NCBI GenBank assembly: GCA_041281825.1
Contig: CP166298.1
Span: 1,612,001-1,676,000 of the forward strand
Direction: 5' to 3'
DNA length: 64,000 nt
DNA from: Paenibacillus_D tarimensis_A
GTDB lineage: Bacteria > Bacillota > Bacilli > Paenibacillales > Paenibacillaceae
In this document: piece by piece, positions 37,189 through 45,239 of the stretch
Layout of the letters: the number at the start of each line of letters is the position of its first letter
Position numbering within the stretch: position 1 is the stretch's first letter
Translations under genes and position numbers: made by a program
Notes under the pieces: model-generated
The model's input: the letters and a program-made list of their open reading frames with translations, nothing else
Told to the model about the DNA's origin: nothing
Databases searched by the model: none

Positions 37189-38559
37189 ATGAAACTTATT
37201 TTACTATCAGGCGGTTCCGGCAAACGATTGTGGCCGCTGTCCAACGATGCAAGATCGAAACAATTTCTTCGTATCCTGGATAGACCTGACGGCCGGAAGG
37301 AGTCTATGGTCGAGAGGGTGTGGAGGCAGCTTGGGGATATGGGTCTTGAAGATTCCGCCTACATTGCGACAGGCAAGGCGCAGGAGGAAATGATTCGCAG
37401 TCATGTAGGCATGGGAGTGCCTCTCATCATCGAACCGGAGCGAAGAGATACGTTTCCGGCAATCGCGCTGGCGGCGGTTTACCTTTATTCCATTGTCGGG
37501 ACCAGCCTGGAAGAAGTGGTTACGATTTTACCGGTTGATCCTTACGTGGAGAATTCGTTCTTCAGCCGGATCAAGGTACTGGAGCGAGTCATCCGCGAAT
37601 CAGGTTCGGATATTGCGCTAATTGGTGTGAAACCGACCTATCCATCGGAGAAATACGGTTATATCGTTCCCGAAAAGACAGGAGAACCGGATGCGGCCTA
37701 TTTTCAAGTAAACCGGTTTACTGAAAAACCCCGTGAAGAAGAAGCGGCAGAGCTGATCAAGCAATCTGCCCTTTGGAATTGCGGGGTTTTCGCATTTAAG
37801 CTCGGTTATCTGATTAACCTTCTGATCGACCGGCGGATTCCCATCCATTATGACGAGCTTACGAAGCAGTACGGCAGTCTGACCAAGAACAGCTTTGATT
37901 ACGAAGTGGTCGAACGTGCCGGGAATATCTCCGTATTGCCTTATGAAGGGTATTGGAAGGATCTTGGAACATGGAACACCTTGACTGAGGAGATGAGCGT
38001 TCCGTTGACCGGTAACGGCATCGTCACTGACGATTCAGTGAACACTCATGTCATTAATGAACTTGGTATTCCGATCACAGTACTGGGCTTATCGAATGCG
38101 GTTATAGCGGCAAGTCCGGATGGTATATTGGTAGCCGACAAGGTTGTAAGTCCGCGAATTAAAGAAGTGATGAAAGACATGGATCAAAGGCCGATGTACG
38201 AGGAGCGTCGATGGGGACATTACCTGGTGCTGGATTACATGACCTTCTCGGACGGACGCGAAGTGATGACGAAGCGGGTCAGTCTTGAAGCTGGGAAAAA
38301 CTTCAGCTACCACTTTCATCATAAGCGTTCCGAAGTATGGACAGTTATCTCCGGCGAAGGACAAATGGTGCAGGATGGTGAAATCCGCACGTTGAAAGCC
38401 GGCGATGTCGTTCATATTCCTATTCAGAGCAGACACAGCCTGCTTGCCATAACCGATATGGAGATTATTGAAGTTATGCGCGGTCATGAACTTGTAGAGG
38501 AGGACAGAGTCCGGCTTGGCATGGAATGGGGGGCCATATTAGAATTCTGTCTCTCCTGA
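37189..38559 (+). CDS. manC: Mannose-1-phosphate guanylyltransferase, bifunctional type
   Basis: The product has 456 residues from ATG 37189, with GAGGAG nine bases before it. The N-terminal nucleotidyltransferase domain reads LILLSGGSGKRLWPLSNDAR and has FTEKP. The C-terminal cupin (from about 340) carries the mannose-6-phosphate isomerase type II motif: RRWGHYLVLDYM, FSYHFHHKRSEVWTVISGEG and GDVVHIPIQSRHSL. It makes GDP-mannose for the EPS. The next gene is the mutase-like partner. Confidence 0.93.
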   Translation: MKLILLSGGSGKRLWPLSNDARSKQFLRILDRPDGRKESMVERVWRQLGDMGLEDSAYIATGKAQEEMIRSHVGMGVPLIIEPERRDTFPAIALAAVYLYSIVGTSLEEVVTILPVDPYVENSFFSRIKVLERVIRESGSDIALIGVKPTYPSEKYGYIVPEKTGEPDAAYFQVNRFTEKPREEEAAELIKQSALWNCGVFAFKLGYLINLLIDRRIPIHYDELTKQYGSLTKNSFDYEVVERAGNISVLPYEGYWKDLGTWNTLTEEMSVPLTGNGIVTDDSVNTHVINELGIPITVLGLSNAVIAASPDGILVADKVVSPRIKEVMKDMDQRPMYEERRWGHYLVLDYMTFSDGREVMTKRVSLEAGKNFSYHFHHKRSEVWTVISGEGQMVQDGEIRTLKAGDVVHIPIQSRHSLLAITDMEIIEVMRGHELVEEDRVRLGMEWGAILEFCLS

Positions 38560-38574
38560 AGGAGATAAACGATC

Positions 38575-40359
38575 ATGTACGCTATTGCAGAACAACTGGA
38601 TCATGCAATTCAGCTTCGATATAACCGATGGAAAAGGGCGGCGGAACTTCCATCCTACCTCCGCAAGGAGCTGGAGGAGTTAAAGGCCGGAGAAATTACC
38701 GACCGGTTCTACAAGCATCTCGATTTCGGGACAGACGGTATTCGGGAGAAGGTCGGTGTGGGAACGAACCGGATGAACATTTTTACGGTTCGCAGGATCG
38801 CTATGGCTTTGGCGGAGGAGCTCAAAGCGAGCGGATTCTCCGCCGGCCAGCGGGGAGTAGCAATTGCTTTCGATAACCGGCTCCTTTCCAGAGCATTTGC
38901 CGAACAAGCGGCCTTCGTGCTCTCCCGCAATGACATCAAGGTATACTTGTTCGAGCAGGCGATTCCGACGCCGGAGCTTTCTTTTGCTATCCGTTTGCTG
39001 CATGCCGCTGCAGGCATCATGATAACAGCCGGAAGCCACCCGTATAACTATAACGGCTGCAAATTATTTACGGATACCGGATCCGTCATGCCGTTGGAAA
39101 GCACCAAACGATTATCGCGCCGGCTGCTCGCGATGGAGGATGAAGTTGGGATTGACATCATGGATGGGCAGGATGCCGTTCATATGGGCAGATTGGTCAT
39201 GATCGGCAAAGAAGTGGCAGAGGCCTATCAACGGAGTCTGGAATCTATTGTTTCAGATGAACGCGAACATAAACTAATCGCCTCAAACCTGCATGCTGTA
39301 TTTACACCTCTCCACGGAATTAGCGGAGAAACGATGGCAACGCTCTTCAGGAGGACGGGATATAAGAATGTACATATGGTTGAAGAGCAATTCGCCCCGG
39401 ATCCCTTATTCCCGACACTTTCTTGTCCTGATCCCCAGGATCCCGGATCGATCGCTCATGCGTTGCGTGCAGCGACGCGTCACGATGCGGATATCGTGAT
39501 GGCGGCTGATCCTGAATCCCAGGAGCTAGGTGTATCGGTCAAATGCAATAAGGGCAAGTACAGACAGCTTACCCCGAATCAGCTGGGCAGTTTGCTGCTG
39601 GATTACCGGTGCGAACAGCGTAAAGCCCGGTGCGAACAGCGTAAAGCTTACTTAAATGAACAGCAGCAGCCGGGTATTTTTATCAAAAGCGTACTGACAA
39701 CGGAGTTAAGTGCGGCAATCGCCGTGAAGCACGGGCTTAAAGTGATGAATGCCTTACCCGGTTTCAGCAATATAGCAGCACGCATCACTGAGCAGGAACA
39801 ACAGGGAGAGCAGCCGTTTTTCTTTGCCTTTGATGAATCCGGAGGTTATCTTCCATCCGATTTCGTTCGTGACAAAGATGCGCTTCAGGCGGCTTTGCTT
39901 ACAGCGGAAATGGCTGCGTATTACAAAGCGAAGAACCAGACGCTATGGGATCGGCTTCAGAAGCTGTATCAGATCTACGGCTTCTATCTCGAAGACCAGA
40001 TCAGCCTGACCTTCACGGGTATTGAAGGCTGGCAGAGAGTCCGCAATGTCATGGAGAGGCTGCATGCCGAATCGCCAAAATTGTTTGGTTCGTTAGTAGT
40101 TCGAAGGATATTCGATTACCGCGCAGGGAAAATCCGATGGATGCGGAAAGGCAGGAATCAGTCTGCCACCGGTCAGCCGAAGGCGAATATCATCAAGTAT
40201 CTGTTCGATGAAGGTTCGTGGTGTGCGGTCCGGCCTTCCGGATCGGAACCTGTTCTCAAACTCTATTATGGCTGCAAGGACGCGACTGAAGAAGGCTGTA
40301 AACGGAAGCTTGCCCGAATTCGTTCCGCGCTGCTCTATTATGTGGAGTCCATTATTTAG
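38575..40359 (+). CDS. Phosphohexomutase-like protein with altered metal loop
   Basis: The 594-aa product belongs to the alpha-D-phosphohexomutase superfamily (PgcA/ManB type) and would supply mannose-1-phosphate or glucose-1-phosphate. The phosphoserine loop reads ITAGSHPYNYNGCK with S154 instead of the usual TASHNP. The metal loop, normally DxDxDR, is DPESQE at 312-317, so two Asp and the Arg are replaced. The sugar loop FDESGGYLPSDFVRDKD and the phosphate site RPSGSEPVLKLYYG are recognisable. A 21-bp in-frame tandem duplication (RCEQRKA twice, near 39608-39649) lies before the third domain. Activity is therefore doubtful, although the operon position suggests a mutase. Confidence 0.85.
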   Translation: MYAIAEQLDHAIQLRYNRWKRAAELPSYLRKELEELKAGEITDRFYKHLDFGTDGIREKVGVGTNRMNIFTVRRIAMALAEELKASGFSAGQRGVAIAFDNRLLSRAFAEQAAFVLSRNDIKVYLFEQAIPTPELSFAIRLLHAAAGIMITAGSHPYNYNGCKLFTDTGSVMPLESTKRLSRRLLAMEDEVGIDIMDGQDAVHMGRLVMIGKEVAEAYQRSLESIVSDEREHKLIASNLHAVFTPLHGISGETMATLFRRTGYKNVHMVEEQFAPDPLFPTLSCPDPQDPGSIAHALRAATRHDADIVMAADPESQELGVSVKCNKGKYRQLTPNQLGSLLLDYRCEQRKARCEQRKAYLNEQQQPGIFIKSVLTTELSAAIAVKHGLKVMNALPGFSNIAARITEQEQQGEQPFFFAFDESGGYLPSDFVRDKDALQAALLTAEMAAYYKAKNQTLWDRLQKLYQIYGFYLEDQISLTFTGIEGWQRVRNVMERLHAESPKLFGSLVVRRIFDYRAGKIRWMRKGRNQSATGQPKANIIKYLFDEGSWCAVRPSGSEPVLKLYYGCKDATEEGCKRKLARIRSALLYYVESII

Positions 40360-40412
40360 ATAGATAGAAGATCATAGAAACAGAGATATAAAGGGTGGAG
40401 TATGAAAAAAAC

Positions 40413-40464
40413 AGGAGCCGATTCGAAAGGTTCGGGATTGAGCCTTCGGATCGGCTCCTTTTTC
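40413..40464 (+). terminator. Intrinsic terminator inside the EPS gene string
   Basis: AGGAGCCGAT (from 40413) pairs with ATCGGCTCCT (to 40459), with an inner GGTTC/GAGCC stem, followed by TTTTT. It lies between the mutase-like gene and the last glycosyltransferase, so it would split the operon unless bypassed. The remaining 40465-40580 shows only a good GAAAGGAG site. Confidence 0.8.
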
Positions 40465-40580
40465 CGCGACATTAACATTGAAAGGGAATGATTGGGATTA
40501 TCTGGATTACATGGGTTAATTTAGATAAACATTTGGAATGAAAGAAAGACTGGAATCTCACGAAAGAAAGGAGTTCTACG

Positions 40581-41774
40581 ATGAAAGAAATCAAGGTTGC
40601 AATTGTGCATGATTATTTGAATCAGATGGGCGGGGCGGAAAGGGTTGTCGCCTCGTTCCGCAAGCTGTTTCCGGATGCCCCGATCTATACAACGATATTG
40701 GATGAAAAGCGCTTGCTGCCCGAATTACTAGGGGCGGATATTAAAGTAACGTGGATGCGGCGCATACCGGGGGTTAATAAAATATTCAAGCTATTGTTCT
40801 GGCTCTATCCATTTGCCGTCAGGTCGATGAAGCTGCAGGACTACGATGTAATCCTCAGCTCCAGCAGCGCTTATGCGAAAGGAATCAGGAAGCCGAAGCA
40901 TGCCGTGCACGTTTGTTATTGCCACACACCGATGCGGTTCGCATGGGATTTTGACAATTATATGGCAGGCGTATCCGTACCGGGATGGATTAAAACGGTG
41001 TCCAAAGCGATGACGGGGTTATTAAAGCGTTGGGACCGGCGCAATTCCCGGCATGTCGATCTATTGATTGCCAATTCCACAATAGTTAGAAATCGGATCA
41101 AGGACGTTTACGGCCTCCCTTCCGAAATCGTATTTCCTCCCGTCAATGTGGAACGGTTTATGGGTCCGTCTGTTCATGGTGAGGATTCGGATTTTTCTGC
41201 GGGGTCGGAACCGAACGAAGGTTACTTTTTGGTCGTTTCCAGACTGGTATCCTACAAGCGGATCGACCTTGCCGTAGAAGCATGCACACGAACAAACAGC
41301 AGGCTGGTTATTATCGGAGACGGTCCGGACAAGCAGCGGCTCCAGTCGATGGCTGGTCCGTCGGTCGAATTTCTCGGGAGGCTGTCCGATCAAGACGTGG
41401 TTTCCTATATGAAGCGCTGCAAGGCGCTGATCTTTCCCGGGGTAGAGGATTTTGGCATTACTCCTCTTGAGGTCAACTCCTGCGGCAGGCCGGTTATTGC
41501 CTTCTGCGGAGGAGGAGCGCTCGATACGATCCGGCCATACAGGAACGGACTATTCTTCGAGGAACAGACACCGGAATCGCTCATTGAAGCTTTGGAACGT
41601 TACCGGGAAGTAAAATGGGATAAGCAAGACATTGAACGGCATGCCCAAACGTTCAACGAACAGAGGTTTCTTCAAAAAATCGAACAATTAATCGATCAGA
41701 CGTGCAGAAAAAGAAATCTGATCGGCGTTGCCAATGCAAACAAAGAGGAAAGAGTCCAATTGAACCTGCAGTAA
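40581..41774 (+). CDS. Family 4 glycosyltransferase, probable mannosyltransferase
   Basis: The 397-aa product begins after GAAAGGAG. GT4 features: N-terminal IVHDYLNQMGGAERVVASFR, central VCYCHTPMRFAWDF, and C-terminal LIFPGVEDFGITPLEVNSCG with the E-x7-E type donor motif. It resembles WbaZ/AceC-type transferases that often use GDP-mannose, and GDP-mannose genes lie just upstream. Confidence 0.92.
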   Translation: MKEIKVAIVHDYLNQMGGAERVVASFRKLFPDAPIYTTILDEKRLLPELLGADIKVTWMRRIPGVNKIFKLLFWLYPFAVRSMKLQDYDVILSSSSAYAKGIRKPKHAVHVCYCHTPMRFAWDFDNYMAGVSVPGWIKTVSKAMTGLLKRWDRRNSRHVDLLIANSTIVRNRIKDVYGLPSEIVFPPVNVERFMGPSVHGEDSDFSAGSEPNEGYFLVVSRLVSYKRIDLAVEACTRTNSRLVIIGDGPDKQRLQSMAGPSVEFLGRLSDQDVVSYMKRCKALIFPGVEDFGITPLEVNSCGRPVIAFCGGGALDTIRPYRNGLFFEEQTPESLIEALERYREVKWDKQDIERHAQTFNEQRFLQKIEQLIDQTCRKRNLIGVANANKEERVQLNLQ

Positions 41775-41882
41775 GAAAGGATTAGAAATAGACCGCGCTA
41801 TAATGAAAGCGAAACGGCTAAGAGGGACCAGCTGGATAATTCTTCCAAATACCGGATGAACTTTTCGTCCATGAAAAAATCG

Positions 41883-41999
41883 GAGAGACTTTGAGCTCCG
41901 CTCAAAGATCCCAATGAAGTAGAGAGACTTTGAGCTCCGCTCAAAGATCCCTATGAAGTAGAGAGACTTTGAGCTCCGCTCAAAGATCCCTATGTTAGG
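41883..41999 (+). repeat. Three tandem 39-bp hairpin repeats
   Basis: The unit GAGAGACTTTGAGCTCCGCT... occurs at 41883, 41922 and 41961 with an exact 39-bp period and only one base change. Each contains the stem CTTTGAGC/GCTCAAAG around a TCC loop. The last unit runs into the TTAGGAGG ribosome site of the next gene. A single copy with the loop inverted (GGA) is at 34767. They occupy most of the 41775-42007 gap. Confidence 0.85.
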
Positions 42000-42007
42000 A
42001 GGAAAAC

Positions 42008-44656
42008 ATGAAAAAAATAGTCCAGGTGTTTCTAGGCATATTGCTATTGTTTCCATTGGTCCAGATCGGCGGTCAGTCGGTATCTTCTGCAGAGAATATC
42101 AATGAGGAAGCTCTGTCATCTCTTGATTCCTCCATAAATCTGACTGCGAAAGCAGGTAATACGAAGGTAGATCTTATCTGGAACAAAGTGGAAGGCGATG
42201 GGATAATGTATATTATCCAAAGAAGTACGGTAAACGGCGGACCTTATACAGTGATCGGTAGGTCCCCCAATCTAGCTTACCGTAACAACCGGTTAGATAA
42301 CGGAACGACCTATTATTATATCGTTACGGCCACCGGTACAGACGGCGAAACCCATTCGTCCAACCAGATCAGCGTCACGCCGAGCGATATTCCGAATCCC
42401 TCCGTCCCGCCAACAGACCTTATCGCCAAACCAAGCAACTCTCACGCGGTTTTGAGATGGAAAGCACCTGAGGGAGTATTTTATTTTAATATCAAACGAA
42501 GTACCGATCCGGAAGGTCCTTACACGAATCATGGTTCTGTATACGGCAGCAACTGGATTCGTGATTACGAGTATCGTGATTACGACCTGGATAACGGAAC
42601 GACCTATTATTATAAAGTCACCTCCGACTCTGCCGGTTGGGAAAGCGAACCGTCCGCGGCCGTAAGCGTTGTGCCGATGCCGCCGCTGCCCGCTCCGAAT
42701 GGCCTGACGTCCATAACTGGCGACGGCAATGTTACCATCAGCTGGAATGCAGTACCAGGAGCTTCATCTTATGATGTGAAACGCAGTACAGAGGACGGCA
42801 GGTCGTATGAGGTTATTGCCAAAAGCGTTACTGAAACCCTATATACAGATACCTTGGTCAGCAATGGTGTAAGGTATTACTATGTCGTGTCGGCCGAGAG
42901 AGGTACGGCTACCGGAAGCGCAAACTCCGCATCCGTACACGCTGTTCCTGCACCGGAAGACGGATCGCCTGCGATTCCGACGGGGATTGAGGTGACGGCC
43001 GGAGATGGCCAGGTAATCTTATCTTGGCCGGCCGTCAGCGGAGCGGATTCCTACAAAATTAAGCGCGGTGCATTCGATAGCGCTGAATACGAGGTGATCG
43101 CGTCGAATGTCCGAGCGCCAATGTTTCAAGACACAGGCGTGGAGAATGGCGTAACTTACGATTATGTGGTATCCGCTGTGAACGAGCATGGAGAAAGTTA
43201 CGACTCCAAGCCTTACGCAGTTACGCCGGCAGATGTCGCGGTTGTTGCGCAAGACGGAAGCGGTGATTACACCACGGTTCTGGAGGCGATAAATGCGGCA
43301 CCGGATCATAGCGATAAGCGTCACGTCATCTTTATCAAAAATGGCGTCTACCACGATAGACTTGGCGTTCCGGCCGCGAAACGGAATCTGAGCCTTGTCG
43401 GTGAAAGCAAGGAAGGTACCGTACTGATCTCTCATGATTATAAGAATACTGAAAATAGCCTCGGAAGAACCTACAGTATCAAAATCGTAGCGGACGATTT
43501 TATTCTTAAAAATTTAACGATTCAAAACGATTCGGGGCCAAATGTGAGAGAGGGCATTGCCGCTGAAATCGAAGGCGATCGCGCCTATCTGGAGAATGTC
43601 CGCTTCTTGGGAGATGTTGTAACCTTGGTCGCCGACAGAGGCAGACAATATTATAAAGCTTGCTACGTTGAAGGCGTTCGCAAAGTGATTTCCGGTACAT
43701 CCATGGCGGTTTTTGACGATTGTGAAATCCACACCAAAGGAGACGGGGAGTACCTGTTTTACTGGGGTTATACTTATTACCAGCCGCTTCCTGGACGCAT
43801 ACGACCGTATTCATATGCATTCTTGAATTCGAAGATTACAGCTGATGAAGGAATAGAAAAGGTTATGGTTTATTCTCGGGACCGGTGGGGCGAATATTCA
43901 TCGAGAATTGCATTTATTAATTCGTTTATGGACGCTCCAATTGAACCATATAGTTTTTATGGTGGTGTCGAGTTTAACACCCAAGGTCGGGGGGCGTATG
44001 CAAAGCGGGATTATGTGACCCAAATATTGCCAGAGGAAGCAAATGATTATACGGTACAAAACCTGTTACGAGGCAGCGACGGTTGGAATCCGGCACGGAC
44101 CGGCGTCATACCGGTAATGGCGGATTCCGCACCGGTATTAACTGTCAATCAGCAGGATGCAATCGTGAAAGAATCCTCCTTCACTGTTTCGGGACAAGTG
44201 GATAAGGAGGTTACAGTTACCGTAAACGGTACGGTCATTCCGCTGGAGCCCGACCTTACCTTTGAAACCGCGTTTGAGCTTCAGCCGGGGGAAAATACGA
44301 TCACCGTTGAAGCAGTCGATGTCGAAGGTCGTATGGCGATGCCTGTCATCTTAAAGGTCGTTTATGACAATATTGCGCCCGTCATTATGATAGATGGTCC
44401 GGAAGGAAAGAAAGCCGGTAATCACTACAATACCGGGTACAACCGTTATCCGGTTTCCGGCAGGCTGAGTGAAGCGGGCACCGTATGGATTAACGGGAAA
44501 GAGGTTGAAGTTTCGGAAGCGTTGACTTTCCATGCGGAGGTCGGCTTGGAGCCCGGATTAAATGAAATTACCGTTACTGCAATTGATGTTGCCGGGAATT
44601 CATCCGATCCGGAAACCTTCCATGTGGTTCCAACAGGCAGCGCGTCGAATCAGTGA
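42008..44656 (+). CDS. Secreted FnIII-pectinesterase-fold protein lacking catalytic residues
   Basis: The 882-aa product has a signal peptide (to about residue 30), then four fibronectin-III-like repeats (about 38-410). A pectinesterase (CE8, PF01095) beta-helix spans about 413-705. Two Ig-like/glucodextranase-type domains follow at the C-terminus (TVSGQVDKEVTVTVNG and YPVSGRLSEAGTVWINGK). The beta-helix starts correctly with QDGSGDYTTVLEAINAAPD and keeps GRQYY and a WGEYSSRIAFINSFM block. The catalytic QDTL is VVTL (V537, V538), and VDFIFG is RKVISG (K559). Both catalytic Asp are missing, so methylesterase activity is unlikely. It may bind or otherwise modify the EPS. Confidence 0.85.
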   Translation: MKKIVQVFLGILLLFPLVQIGGQSVSSAENINEEALSSLDSSINLTAKAGNTKVDLIWNKVEGDGIMYIIQRSTVNGGPYTVIGRSPNLAYRNNRLDNGTTYYYIVTATGTDGETHSSNQISVTPSDIPNPSVPPTDLIAKPSNSHAVLRWKAPEGVFYFNIKRSTDPEGPYTNHGSVYGSNWIRDYEYRDYDLDNGTTYYYKVTSDSAGWESEPSAAVSVVPMPPLPAPNGLTSITGDGNVTISWNAVPGASSYDVKRSTEDGRSYEVIAKSVTETLYTDTLVSNGVRYYYVVSAERGTATGSANSASVHAVPAPEDGSPAIPTGIEVTAGDGQVILSWPAVSGADSYKIKRGAFDSAEYEVIASNVRAPMFQDTGVENGVTYDYVVSAVNEHGESYDSKPYAVTPADVAVVAQDGSGDYTTVLEAINAAPDHSDKRHVIFIKNGVYHDRLGVPAAKRNLSLVGESKEGTVLISHDYKNTENSLGRTYSIKIVADDFILKNLTIQNDSGPNVREGIAAEIEGDRAYLENVRFLGDVVTLVADRGRQYYKACYVEGVRKVISGTSMAVFDDCEIHTKGDGEYLFYWGYTYYQPLPGRIRPYSYAFLNSKITADEGIEKVMVYSRDRWGEYSSRIAFINSFMDAPIEPYSFYGGVEFNTQGRGAYAKRDYVTQILPEEANDYTVQNLLRGSDGWNPARTGVIPVMADSAPVLTVNQQDAIVKESSFTVSGQVDKEVTVTVNGTVIPLEPDLTFETAFELQPGENTITVEAVDVEGRMAMPVILKVVYDNIAPVIMIDGPEGKKAGNHYNTGYNRYPVSGRLSEAGTVWINGKEVEVSEALTFHAEVGLEPGLNEITVTAIDVAGNSSDPETFHVVPTGSASNQ

Positions 44657-44660
44657 AACG

Positions 44661-44773
44661 AGAGGGGGAATAAGAATATAATGGTAAAGATGGGTTGTAT
44701 CTACAATGTCTGCCTTAATGGCGCCAGTTCTTATTCTTTATGACAGAACATTTTATTTTTTATTCCCCCCCTC
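44661..44773. other. Inverted-repeat region with alternative pairings before the lasso operon
   Basis: GAGGGGGAATAA at 44662-44673 is complementary to TTATTCCCCCCCTC at 44760-44773. An overlapping GAATAAGAA (44668-44676) is complementary to TTCTTATTC (44728-44736). The two pairings exclude each other. It could be a terminator of the upstream gene, an attenuator, or a small MITE. Confidence 0.45.
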
Positions 44774-44780
44774 AAAATAA

Positions 44781-44881
44781 TTATTCAAAACGAATAACTT
44801 TTATAGTATTATATTATTATAGTATTCATATTGAATATTAATCTATTTTAGAAGAAAGAAAATTCATCATTCAAAATGAAC
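44781..44881 (+). promoter_or_regulatory. Lasso operon upstream region with ATTC-N5-GAAT palindromes
   Basis: ATTCAAAACGAAT (44783-44795) and ATTCATATTGAAT (44824-44836) are exact matches to the EPS promoter palindrome, 41 bp apart centre to centre. A third, one-mismatch copy is at 44869-44881. The AT-rich DNA between contains TATAGT and TATTAT boxes, but no clear -35/-10 pair could be fixed. Confidence 0.65.
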
Positions 44882-44915
44882 TGTCAGCAAGATTACATAG
44901 AAGGGAGTGAGGGGC

Positions 44916-45215
44916 ATGACAAATAAACTATCGATCTCATTTGATCAGATGATTGTTCAAGCTGGAGAGAATCTGGTCAGCGATATGAACGGTGAGAAAG
45001 TCATGATGAGCGTACAAACGGGAAAGTATTACAACATGGGTCAGGTTGGAGGCCGAATCTGGGAATTGATTGCCACTCCTGTAACGGCGAATCATGTGAT
45101 TGAAACGCTCTTGTCAGAATATAAGATTGGCCGCGCGGATTGCGAGGAGCAGGTGCTCTCCTTCCTGAATGCATTGTACGAGCAGCAGCTGGTTCGACTT
45201 GAGGATGCCTGCTGA
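44916..45215 (+). CDS. Lasso peptide B1 protein, PqqD-like leader recognition element
   Basis: The product has 99 residues from ATG 44916, with GGGAGTGAGG before it. It has the PqqD/RRE fold: VSDMNGEKVMMSVQTGKYYNMG, then GGRIWELI, and a C-terminal winged-helix part. In lasso systems this protein binds the leader (YxxP, here WxxP motif) of the precursor and hands it to the B2 protease. It is the first gene of the lasso operon. Confidence 0.92.
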   Translation: MTNKLSISFDQMIVQAGENLVSDMNGEKVMMSVQTGKYYNMGQVGGRIWELIATPVTANHVIETLLSEYKIGRADCEEQVLSFLNALYEQQLVRLEDAC

Positions 45216-45239
45216 GCGGCGAACAAAGGGGAATTGCCG

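Noticed and set aside
40402..40491. 29-codon ORF after the mutase-like gene
   Set aside because: Its middle is the terminator hairpin and the ribosome site spacing is poor. A leader peptide is possible but unsupported.
41883..41999. Possible CRISPR array
   Set aside because: The three units are directly joined with no variable spacers, there are no cas genes, and the unit is a hairpin repeat.
41688..42056. Minus-strand ORF of 122 codons with a 13-residue repeat
   Set aside because: It is the reverse reading of the three 39-bp hairpin repeats and the start of the next gene. It has no ribosome site or family.
44681..44743. 20-codon ORF (MVKMGCIYNVCLNG...) before the lasso operon, considered as a fifth precursor
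   Set aside because: It has no WxxP leader, no Thr at -2 and no ring pattern. Its ribosome site is too distant.
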